Below are positions 1 to 5,880 of a stretch of DNA of 17,081 nt, in pieces; position 1 is the stretch's first letter, and each line of letters starts with the position of its first letter. The notes below the pieces were generated by a model. That model saw nothing but the letters and a program-made list of their open reading frames with translations, was not told where the DNA came from and did not search any database. Source of the DNA: JBMYXZ01 sp049608925 (GTDB lineage: Bacteria > Pseudomonadota > Alphaproteobacteria > JAGOMX01); assembly GCA_049608925.1 (NCBI GenBank), contig JBMYXZ010000019.1, forward strand, positions 1-17,081, written 5' to 3'. Position numbers and translations under genes: made by a program.

Positions 1-435
1 ACCAGAAACAACATCCGTTTGATAGCAAAGCCTGCTGATAACAGCACAAAGGTTATTGGAACGGCTGAGCGCCTGATTCCTGAGGTGGATGCAATCTACG
101 TTCCACTGGACAATACTGTGGCCGCGGTCATCCCCAGCCTTGTGAGATTGGGGCAAGACAATTCAACTGGCAAAAAAGTACCACTGTTTGCAAGCGACCC
201 AGAAGGCGTGCGTCAGGGGGCCGTTGCAACAATAGGATTCACGCACTACCAAGAAGGTATGCAGACAGGTAAAATTGTCGCACGCGTTCTAAGAGGGGAA
301 TTCCCAGGCAATATCCCTGTAAGAGCACCGGATACGTCGGCGCTATATATTAATGAAACAGCTTTTAAATTGTCAGGCCTTACAATCCCTAATGAGCTTT
401 TAAGTCAGCACAGTGAAGTTGTCAGGTTTGAGTAA
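1..435 (+). CDS. ABC transporter substrate-binding protein, 3' part only
   Basis: The reading frame is open from the first base, so the start codon lies outside the window; about 144 C-terminal residues are visible. The protein resembles the periplasmic substrate-binding family linked to tryptophan/tyrosine-type ABC importers (PF04392). Family-like features are the stretch around 'DAIYVPLDNTVAAVIPSL', the later 'FASDPEGVRQGAVATIGF', and a C-terminal part running from 'EGMQTGKIVARVLRGE' through 'FPGNIPVRAP' to 'INETAFKLSGLTIP', which is the hinge and last strand of the second lobe. It would bind a small solute in the periplasm and hand it to a permease/ATPase pair, whose genes may lie upstream or elsewhere. 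The ligand cannot be read from this fragment. The stop is TAA, followed by a gene-free stretch with repeats. The family is fairly secure; the substrate is not. Confidence 0.82.
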   Translation, partial: TRNNIRLIAKPADNSTKVIGTAERLIPEVDAIYVPLDNTVAAVIPSLVRLGQDNSTGKKVPLFASDPEGVRQGAVATIGFTHYQEGMQTGKIVARVLRGEFPGNIPVRAPDTSALYINETAFKLSGLTIPNELLSQHSEVVRFE

Positions 436-496
436 ACCCATTAATACGGCGGGAAAAATCGAGGTCAACTAGAACATTCAATCACCATTCCCCCAC

Positions 497-630
497 ACTC
501 CGACGCTCCGGGCTTTATGCCCGGAGTCCACCAACCTCCGAAATTCGGAAAATCAAGAATACGCCATAGTTTTCTGCAGCCGAGTATGCCTGAGAGTGGA
601 CTCCGTGAACAAGTCACGGAGCGTCGGAGT
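497..630 (-). repeat. Pair of mirror-image GC hairpins with compensatory stem changes
   Basis: Two 35-base arms, 497-531 and 596-630, are exact reverse complements in their outer parts (ACTCCGACGCTCCG and CGGAGTCCAC on the plus strand of the left arm). Each arm is itself a hairpin: 506-513 pairs with 519-526 (CTCCGGGC/GCCCGGAG, loop TTTAT), and 601-608 pairs with 614-621 (CTCCGTGA/TCACGGAG, loop ACAAG). The three inner base pairs differ between arms (GGC/GCC against TGA/TCA), yet both still pair. The 64-base spacer also contains a small TCCGAAATTCGGA palindrome at 536-548. The right-hand arm directly follows the repeat body at 632-706 when read on the minus strand. There is no convincing gene in 436-774. 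Confidence 0.7.
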
Positions 631-631
631 A

Positions 632-706
632 TGGGGTAGAAGACGGAGGAAGTCCTCAGACAGCAAGGCTTTCCCACCGTTATTAATTATCCCGGACACT
701 TATGGG
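632..706 (-). repeat. Dispersed repeat, copy A (body)
   Basis: Read on the minus strand, the body starts CCCATAAGTGTCCGGGATAA and ends in CTTCTACCCCA, directly before a GC hairpin. It aligns over its whole length, about 75 bases, with 15615-15690 and 17008-17081. Best conserved are the first 20 bases, the GGGAAAG-like block and the pyrimidine-rich CTCC(A/G) end. It lies 69 bases after the stop of the minus-strand gene at 775-1095 and has the same direction as that gene. No transposase or open frame of interest accompanies it. Confidence 0.75.
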
Positions 707-774
707 TTTAGCTGGGGGATTAATAGTAAATGTTCTCTTTCTTGCACCTTACTAGAGTAAAATTCCCCCTTAGG

Positions 775-1095
775 TCAATGAACCGACCATGATGCAGAGA
801 TTCCTCCTGCGGCTTCTTCCCATTCTTCCTCTCGGGCGGCTTTATCTCCATTCAGACCACGATGCCGGTGCATTCTTATCCTATAAGCTATTGTATTCCC
901 AGTGCACCTTTCCCAATTGAATGCTTTGCCGCTAGCAACCTGTTCACGTGATTTAGCCATTTCTTCTGGGTATGGTCGATTTACTCTCTTACCGTTGCTT
1001 TGGTCGTAACAGTCACTAGCTGTTTCTGACGCGCTTGAGGCATCTGAGGCCAGAACGGTCAAAAAACTTGCAATAATTATACGGTATAAATTCAT
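775..1095 (-). CDS. Small secreted protein, unknown function
   Basis: I do not recognise this 106-residue protein. A Sec signal peptide is clear: a short n-region, a hydrophobic core 'IIIASFLTVLAS' at about residues 6-18, and a likely cleavage after the 'ASDASSASE' region. The mature part is hydrophilic and charged, with two cysteines ('SDCYDQ' and 'WERCTG', about residues 29 and 64) that could form one disulphide, then 'YRIRMHRHRGL' and a Glu-rich end. The start is backed by an AGGAG ribosome binding site (1102-1106) seven bases upstream and by a plausible promoter. Signal peptide, good ribosome binding site and lack of overlap make it likely a real gene. It lies downstream of the slipin gene on the same strand, but the 96-base gap and its own promoter argue for separate expression. 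Confidence 0.6.
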   Translation of the reverse strand: MNLYRIIIASFLTVLASDASSASETASDCYDQSNGKRVNRPYPEEMAKSREQVASGKAFNWERCTGNTIAYRIRMHRHRGLNGDKAAREEEWEEAAGGISASWSVH

Positions 1096-1113
1096 GATAA
1101 ACTCCTGCGCTAA

Positions 1114-1143
1114 ATTATGATTATGAGAACATTAGAATACCAA
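1114..1143 (-). promoter_or_regulatory. Candidate sigma-70 promoter for the small secreted protein
   Basis: On the minus strand TTGGTA (1143-1138) is followed after 18 bases by CATAAT (1119-1114), a five-of-six match to the -10 consensus. It sits 18 bases upstream of the ATG at 1095, which leaves only a very short leader ahead of the AGGAG site. Prediction by eye only. Confidence 0.35.
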
Positions 1144-1191
1144 AAACAAACGAAACACGACTTTAAAACAAATATTAACCCATTGGTAGCA

Positions 1192-1953
1192 CTACTTCTT
1201 CAATTTTGTAAAGATTCCTTCCATGAAGTCCATGGGCAGTGGAAAGACAATAGTCGAGGACTTGCCGGGACCGCCGGCAACATCTTGCAACGCATTTAGG
1301 TACCTAAGATGCAACCCGCGTGGATTTTTAGCAAGCACATCGGCGGCTTGTGTCAATTTGTCTGCGGCTTGCAGCTCGCCTTCTGCGTTAATGATCTTAG
1401 CGCGTCGGATACGTTCGGCTTCTGCTTGTTTTGCAATAGCGCGAATCATGCTTTCATCCACATCAACGTGCTTGATTTCGACAATGCTGACCTTGATGCC
1501 CCAAGCATCGGTTTGGGTATCAAGCAAAGACTGAATATCATGATTCAGCTTTTCCCGTTCAGATAGCATGTCATCTAATTCATGCTGGCCCAGCACGGAC
1601 CTTAGGGTTGTTTGTGCCAGTTGGCTGGTAGCAGCCTGGAAGTTTTCTACCTGGATGATGGCGCGTTCTGGGTCCATGACTTTGTAATACACAACTGCGT
1701 TCACCTTGACCGACACGTTATCGCGTGAGATCACATCTTGGGTCGGCACATCCATCACAACTGTGCGCAAGTCAACCTTAACCAGCCTTTGGATAAAGGG
1801 AACGACAATGACCAATCCGGGGCCTTTGACTTTCCAAAAGCGACCAAGCATAAATATCACACCGCGCTCGTATTCGTTCAAGATGCGAAAGATATGCATT
1901 AAGAAGCCGATTGCGATAATGGCGATAATTGCCCAGGTGTATATATCCATCAT
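1192..1953 (-). CDS. Slipin (SPFH/stomatin-like membrane protein)
   Basis: This is a 253-residue SPFH-domain protein of the slipin type, which partners with NfeD proteases. One N-terminal membrane segment ('AIIAIIAIGFLMHIF', about residues 8-22) is followed by the stomatin signature 'EYERGVIFMLGRF', the band-7 core with 'VDLRTVVMDVPTQDVISRDN' and 'VNAVVYYKV', and the helical tail 'AEAERIRRAKIINAEGE' typical of oligomerising SPFH proteins. The C-terminal 'STIVFPLPMDFM' is also characteristic of slipins. The start ATG overlaps the stop of the upstream nfeD gene as ATGATG, with a GAGG ribosome binding site inside the end of that gene, so the two are translationally coupled. Known partners elsewhere form membrane scaffolds whose slipin C-terminus is cleaved by the NfeD protease; that role here is inferred from family and operon. 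Confidence 0.93.
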   Translation of the reverse strand: MMDIYTWAIIAIIAIGFLMHIFRILNEYERGVIFMLGRFWKVKGPGLVIVVPFIQRLVKVDLRTVVMDVPTQDVISRDNVSVKVNAVVYYKVMDPERAIIQVENFQAATSQLAQTTLRSVLGQHELDDMLSEREKLNHDIQSLLDTQTDAWGIKVSIVEIKHVDVDESMIRAIAKQAEAERIRRAKIINAEGELQAADKLTQAADVLAKNPRGLHLRYLNALQDVAGGPGKSSTIVFPLPMDFMEGIFTKLKK

Positions 1954-3209
1954 TTTTTGTCCTCAACTGTTAGGGTTAACCCGTCAATTTTTGTTATTGT
2001 TACTTTCTGCCCTTGCTTAAGAGGCTTATCGGAAACAGCTTGCCAAGTCTCCCCCATAACGCGCACCCGGCCAGAGGCTGTTACCACACCTTCTGATCCT
2101 ACAAGCTGTTCGGCGCCCGATGCAATAGGTCTGTTTCTGGCCTTTAAGGCCATCATTATAATAGTGAACATAACGCCTGCGCTGATAAGGCTCATAGCGA
2201 TTAAAAGGCTGTAGGAAATGCCGTAGCCAGGGATGTCCATATCCAGCAACATGATCGAGCCCACGACAAACGCAATGACGCCACCGATGCCCAAAGCGCC
2301 GAACGTTGGCAGAAAAGCTTCTGTCACCATGAAGGCTAGGCCGAGGACGATCAGGGCAAGACCTGCGTAATTGACTGGCAATACATTCAGCGCATAAAGA
2401 CCCAGTAGCAGACAAATACCGCCGATAACGCCTGGGGCTACGACGCCGGGGTTGGTGAATTCAAAAATCAATCCATAGATGCCTACCAGCAGTAGGATAT
2501 AGGCAACATTTGGATTAGTGATTATCTCTAGCAATTCAGTGCGCCAATCGGGCTCTATCTCGATGATTGTTGCGTTTTCAAGATTGATTTTGGGGTGTTT
2601 CAGCAGGACTTCGCGGTCTTGTGCGATAATATCGATAACGCCCATTTCAAAGGCCTTTTCAGCCGAGATGCTGGCAGCATCCTTGACAAAAGTTTCCGCG
2701 ACATCAGGTGACTTTCCCTGCATTTCGGCCAAACTTCTGATATAGGCAACCGCGTCGCTTAAGACTTTGTCCTGCAAGGTTGGCTTATTCTTTTCTTCCT
2801 CCGGCTTTTCACCGCCACCAGGAAGCGGCATGCCACCGCCAATTTGCACCGGAGAGGCTGCCCCTAAGTTGGTGCCAGGTGCCATCGCTGCAATATTGCT
2901 GGCATAAAGGATAAAGGTGCCTGCGCTGGCGGCTCGGGCGCCGCTGGGACTGACGTAACTGATCACTGGTTTGGGGAAGGCTAATATGTCGCGAATGATT
3001 TGACGCATTGCTTGATCCAGCCCACCAGGTGTGTCAATCTTAAGCAGAATAGCATCAGCCTTAAGGGCTTCTGGCAGGGCTAGGCTTCGCGACACATAAT
3101 CACTGGTTGCCGGGCCTATTGGTCCATCAATATTTAGCTGGACTATGGTGCTGGCGTGCGATACAGTCGCGATCCATAATGTGGTTATAAGAGTGACAAG
3201 ATAGGTCAT
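1950..3209 (-). CDS. Long-form NfeD membrane serine protease (ClpP-like)
   Basis: A 419-residue protein with the full long NfeD layout. A signal peptide (about 1-19) leads into a ClpP-fold protease domain (about 20-205) with 'LLKIDTPGGLDQAMRQII', the nucleophile motif 'ARAASAGTF' (Ser95) and a candidate general base Lys148 in 'LQDKVLSDAVAYI', fitting the Ser-Lys dyad known for this family. Four or five membrane helices fill about 234-355. A soluble OB-fold domain (about 366-419) has 'LVGSEGVVTASGRVRVMGE' and ends in 'LTLTVEDKK'. A glycine/glutamate-rich insert (about 124-142) follows the active-site serine. It is first in an operon with the slipin gene, overlapping by four bases. The expected role is membrane quality control by cleaving slipin or other membrane proteins. 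The ribosome binding site upstream of the ATG is weak. Confidence 0.93.
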   Translation of the reverse strand: MTYLVTLITTLWIATVSHASTIVQLNIDGPIGPATSDYVSRSLALPEALKADAILLKIDTPGGLDQAMRQIIRDILAFPKPVISYVSPSGARAASAGTFILYASNIAAMAPGTNLGAASPVQIGGGMPLPGGGEKPEEEKNKPTLQDKVLSDAVAYIRSLAEMQGKSPDVAETFVKDAASISAEKAFEMGVIDIIAQDREVLLKHPKINLENATIIEIEPDWRTELLEIITNPNVAYILLLVGIYGLIFEFTNPGVVAPGVIGGICLLLGLYALNVLPVNYAGLALIVLGLAFMVTEAFLPTFGALGIGGVIAFVVGSIMLLDMDIPGYGISYSLLIAMSLISAGVMFTIIMMALKARNRPIASGAEQLVGSEGVVTASGRVRVMGETWQAVSDKPLKQGQKVTITKIDGLTLTVEDKK

Positions 3210-3283
3210 GCGGCCATATATTTTTTTCTTCTATTATTATTTTCAAGAAATGGACTTAATATTTTATGAACTGTGGGGGTTCT

Positions 3284-4084
3284 ATGAAAATAATTATGAT
3301 GCTGGTGGCAGTGCTGGTAGCTGGAAAATTGCAGGCAACTGAGGTGGATTGTTTGGCGCAACAGTCAGATGGTGAAGATGCTTGCGCCACTAAATCGCCT
3401 ACTAAAAGAAAAACGGTCCTGACGCCGAAAAAAGGGGTTTCAGAAGGCGAGGTTCTAAGCCATGTTGGAAATGCTAAGCGGAAATTGTTTGGAGGTGCGG
3501 AAACGCACGAGCTTATAGTCGAGGTTCCCGTTGATTACAGCAGGGACTTTGAAAAAGGCTTGAAAGAAAAAAACTTTAGGTTTGTGGGCAGAAATAGTGA
3601 AAAAGACTTAGTGTTCTCTGCTAGATATCATCCACCAAAAAAGGTAATGGATATCAAACTCGTGATTTACCGCCATGATGGTTGTGGTATTAAAATCTTG
3701 TCGAAAGATCGTGGACTTCCTTGTGCGCGGGTTTCCAGTGTTGAGGAAGTGCAGCCGCATGCTATAGCGTTATACAGAAAGTTAATTCCTGAAACTCTGG
3801 TGTCTGGAACGATTTCTCAGCGGGCTTCTATAACTTACAAGTATTGCAATACGACCTCAACTACTCATTTTTTTGACATTTGTTTGAGTGGTCAATTTGA
3901 CCTTGAAGAATGTCAATGGTTAGGCCCTGATTTTTTGCCTAAACATTTGTCCCCTATGTGGGGCTTCATAAATGGTCGTATTCAATCTGGCGAGTTCATG
4001 GGGCCTGACCCTTTGGGCGATTATCATTCAGGTGTAAAGTCTCCCAAAAAAACCGCCAAATGGGTTTTTATAAACAATGGGTAG
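3284..4084 (+). CDS. Secreted protein of unknown function
   Basis: I do not recognise this protein. I chose the ATG at 3284 rather than 3266 because a GGGGG stretch lies just upstream and because translation then begins with a clean signal peptide ('MKIIMMLVAVLVAGKLQA', cleavage near residue 18). The mature part is about 248 residues, basic, with no membrane segment. Cysteines lie near the start of the mature chain ('VDCLAQQ', 'DACATKS'), in the middle ('DGCGIKIL', 'LPCARVSS') and later ('KYCNTTS', 'DICLSGQ', 'EECQWLG'), which suggests disulphides in the periplasm or outside. The central part reads as alternating strands ('HELIVEVPVDY', 'KDLVFSARYH', 'MDIKLVIYRHDG'). It is divergent from the nfeD operon, with only 74 bases between starts, so promoters may overlap. 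Confidence 0.62.
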   Translation: MKIIMMLVAVLVAGKLQATEVDCLAQQSDGEDACATKSPTKRKTVLTPKKGVSEGEVLSHVGNAKRKLFGGAETHELIVEVPVDYSRDFEKGLKEKNFRFVGRNSEKDLVFSARYHPPKKVMDIKLVIYRHDGCGIKILSKDRGLPCARVSSVEEVQPHAIALYRKLIPETLVSGTISQRASITYKYCNTTSTTHFFDICLSGQFDLEECQWLGPDFLPKHLSPMWGFINGRIQSGEFMGPDPLGDYHSGVKSPKKTAKWVFINNG

Positions 4085-4166
4085 GTCTTGCGCAAAATAA
4101 CGATTGCGTGGGCTAGGTTTTCTTGATATAAGATTTTGAAGTGCGTACACATGTGCGTGCGATAAA

Positions 4167-4200
4167 GGTGGATGGCTAGTTTACGGGCATGCCTGCCACC
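4167..4200 (+). promoter_or_regulatory. Possible hairpin in the rpmI leader
   Basis: GGTGGATGGC (4167-4176) can pair with GCCTGCCACC (4191-4200), with a two-by-two internal mismatch, closing a 14-base loop. It lies 43 bases before the rpmI start. The L35-L20 operon is under L20 feedback control in other bacteria, so a structured leader would make sense, but I cannot recognise an L20-binding fold. The remaining leader (4085-4243) shows no clear terminator or gene; a short direct repeat GTGCGT occurs at 4141 and 4153. Confidence 0.25.
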
Positions 4201-4243
4201 GTTAAGTTTTAAGAGTACAACCCCTGATTAAAGGAGTCATCAA

Positions 4244-4441
4244 ATGCCCAAGTTGAAAACAAACAGTAGTGCGAAAAAGCGTTTCCGCTTTACGGCTTCT
4301 GGTAAGGTTGTCCGACCTTTTGGCTTTAAACAGCATAACATGCGCAAGCGTAATTCTAGGATGGTACGTCAGGCTCGTGGCACGACGATCATGTCCGAAT
4401 CAGATACGAAGCGTATGAAGCAATTAATGCCCTACGGCTAA
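4244..4441 (+). CDS. rpmI: 50S ribosomal protein L35 (bL35)
   Basis: This 65-residue basic protein has the usual length and hallmark residues of L35: start 'MPKLKTNSSAKKRFRFTASG', the core 'HNMRKRNSRMVRQARGTT', and an end in 'DTKRMKQLMPYG'. It is a component of the large ribosomal subunit. A strong AAAGGAG ribosome binding site lies just before the ATG. It is 20 bases upstream of rplT, clearly in one operon. infC, often the first gene of this operon in other bacteria, is not upstream here. Confidence 0.98.
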   Translation: MPKLKTNSSAKKRFRFTASGKVVRPFGFKQHNMRKRNSRMVRQARGTTIMSESDTKRMKQLMPYG

Positions 4442-4461
4442 ATAGGTAAAGGAGACCTCCA

Positions 4462-4818
4462 ATGGCAAGAGTTAAGCGCGGCGTCACCAATCACGCACGT
4501 CACAAAAAAGTTTTAAAGATGGCCAAGGGCTATCGTGGTCGTTCTAGTAACTGTTACCACATTGCCTTGCGCCGAGTCGAAAAAGGCTTGCAATATGCAT
4601 ACCGAGACAGGAAAGTTCGTAAGCGCGAGTTTCGTCGCTTGTGGATCCAGCGTATTAACGCTGCAGCTCGTTTGCATGGTTTAACGTATTCACGTTTTAT
4701 GGACGGTTTGACAAAAGCTCAAATCGACGTAGACAGAAAAATGTTAGCAGATTTGGCAGTTCGTGAGCCAAATGCATTTGAATCTCTAGTTGGCAAAGCA
4801 AAAGCAGCGCTAGCTTAA
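4462..4818 (+). CDS. rplT: 50S ribosomal protein L20 (bL20)
   Basis: A 118-residue, highly basic protein of standard length for L20, with the diagnostic start 'MARVKRGVTNHARHKKVLK', 'AKGYRGRSSNCYHIALRRVEK', 'YAYRDRKVRKREFRRLWIQR' and 'INAAARLHGLTYSRFMDGL'. It binds 23S rRNA early in large-subunit assembly and in several bacteria represses its own operon. A strong AAAGGAG site precedes the ATG. In many relatives pheS and pheT follow; here the next genes are an efflux pair, separated by a long hairpin. Confidence 0.98.
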   Translation: MARVKRGVTNHARHKKVLKMAKGYRGRSSNCYHIALRRVEKGLQYAYRDRKVRKREFRRLWIQRINAAARLHGLTYSRFMDGLTKAQIDVDRKMLADLAVREPNAFESLVGKAKAALA

Positions 4819-4826
4819 AGATATTC

Positions 4827-4885
4827 GAATACGCATAAGGTTATGGGCTGTTTTATTTAAACAGGATGTAATCTTATGCGTATTT
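4827..4885 (+). promoter_or_regulatory. Long hairpin burying the RBS and start codon of the efflux operon
   Basis: ACGCATAAG (4831-4839) pairs perfectly with CTTATGCGT (4873-4881). Pairing continues outward for four more pairs (4827-4830 with 4882-4885, one of them G-U) and inward through 4840-4845 with 4867-4872 (three G-U), then after a two-by-two internal loop through CTGTTT/AAACAG (4848-4853 with 4859-4864), closing a five-base loop. The ATG of the next gene (4876-4878) and its AGGA site (4863-4866) lie wholly in the 3' arm. The arm is followed by a T-rich run, so the element may serve as the rplT terminator, as a translation switch for the efflux genes, or both. Confidence 0.6.
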
Positions 4886-5880
4886 TTAATTCATTATCCC
4901 TAATTCTATCGACTGCCCTGCTGTTGTCAGCCTGTTCTGATGACAAGGGTAAAGATGGTCCCCCTCCCAAGACAGTTGAAGTAGTTGAAGCCAAAAAGGG
5001 CTCAATCGCCAAGAAGATAAACTTCATTGGCATGGTCAAGTCTCGTCGTATGACAACAATTACGGCGCGTACGGAAGGGACAATCTCGCAGATTTATCAA
5101 GCCGATGGGCATACAGTGCAAGAAGGCGATCGCTTGCTGGCTTTCGAGCATGCCGAAGTTCAAGAGCGCTTTGATATTGCAAAAGAATCTGTGGCCATTG
5201 CGAAAGGGCGCTTGGATCGTCTGCGTAAATTACAAGCAAAGAAAACGGCTAGCCAGCGAGACTTTGACGCGGCGAAAAATGCTTGGCTTACGGCGAAAGA
5301 ACAAGAAACACGAGCCCAGATTGACTTGGATAAGCATGTCATGAAAGCACCATTCCCAGGGGTGTTGGGTCTCTATAAAATAACAGAAGGGGCATACGTT
5401 CAGGTGGGGGATCCTCTCGTGACGCTTTATGACCCGGAAGAAGTCTTCGTCGAATTTTCTGTGCCCGCTAGCTTTATCAAGCTTTTGCATAAGGATCAAA
5501 AGATTCAGGTGGCAAAGCATGAAGGCGTGATTTATTCGATTGATACCAGCGTTGACCCGGAAACACATTTAGCAAACGTAAGGGCAGAGCTTGATAACAG
5601 CAAGAAAGTACCCGGACAGTTTGCCGAGGTCCAGGTGCACGTAAAATCTAAACAAGATGTGATCGTTGTGCCCAAAGATGCTCTGTTTATCAAAAAGGGT
5701 AAAGTATCGGCGTATGTTGTGAAAGGTGGCGAAGTCGAGCTTACTGTTGTTGAGGTCGGTGTGGTCAGTGATGATGATATGGTCGAGATTACCTCGGGCT
5801 TAAAGGGGGGTGAGCAACTGGTGTTTCGCGGCCAGCGCCGTCTGCATCCTGGTGCTAAAGTACAGGTGCACAAGCCATGA
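4876..5880 (+). CDS. RND efflux membrane-fusion (periplasmic adaptor) lipoprotein
   Basis: A 334-residue HlyD/AcrA-type adaptor. The N-terminus is a lipoprotein signal ending in the lipobox 'LLSAC' (Cys20), so the protein should be lipid-anchored at the inner membrane. Next come the first half of the lipoyl domain ('ITARTEGTISQIYQADGHTV', about 62-90), a short alpha-helical hairpin (about 94-152, 'AEVQERFDIAKESVAIAKGR'), the second lipoyl half ('MKAPFPGVLGLYKITEGAYV', about 156-178), a beta-barrel domain ('VFVEFSVPASFIKLL' onward) and a membrane-proximal domain ending 'FRGQRRLHPGAKVQVHKP'. It would bridge the pump encoded next to an outer-membrane channel. Stop and next start overlap as ATGA, so the pair is co-translated. 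No TolC-type gene is in the window. Start codon and ribosome binding site are inside a long hairpin. Confidence 0.93.
   Translation: MRIFNSLSLILSTALLLSACSDDKGKDGPPPKTVEVVEAKKGSIAKKINFIGMVKSRRMTTITARTEGTISQIYQADGHTVQEGDRLLAFEHAEVQERFDIAKESVAIAKGRLDRLRKLQAKKTASQRDFDAAKNAWLTAKEQETRAQIDLDKHVMKAPFPGVLGLYKITEGAYVQVGDPLVTLYDPEEVFVEFSVPASFIKLLHKDQKIQVAKHEGVIYSIDTSVDPETHLANVRAELDNSKKVPGQFAEVQVHVKSKQDVIVVPKDALFIKKGKVSAYVVKGGEVELTVVEVGVVSDDDMVEITSGLKGGEQLVFRGQRRLHPGAKVQVHKP

Noticed and set aside
465..677. Open frame of 70 residues on the minus strand
   Set aside because: It lies entirely in the hairpin pair and repeat body; composition follows the repeats, and there is no ribosome binding site or family resemblance.
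632..706. Repeat body as the end of an insertion sequence
   Set aside because: The TGTCCGGGATAA start recalls transposon ends, but no transposase, no matching second end and no target duplication were found; all copies share one orientation to genes.
3266..3283. Upstream ATG for the unknown secreted protein
   Set aside because: It would place 'MNCGGS' before a complete signal peptide, and the G-rich site fits the ATG at 3284 better.
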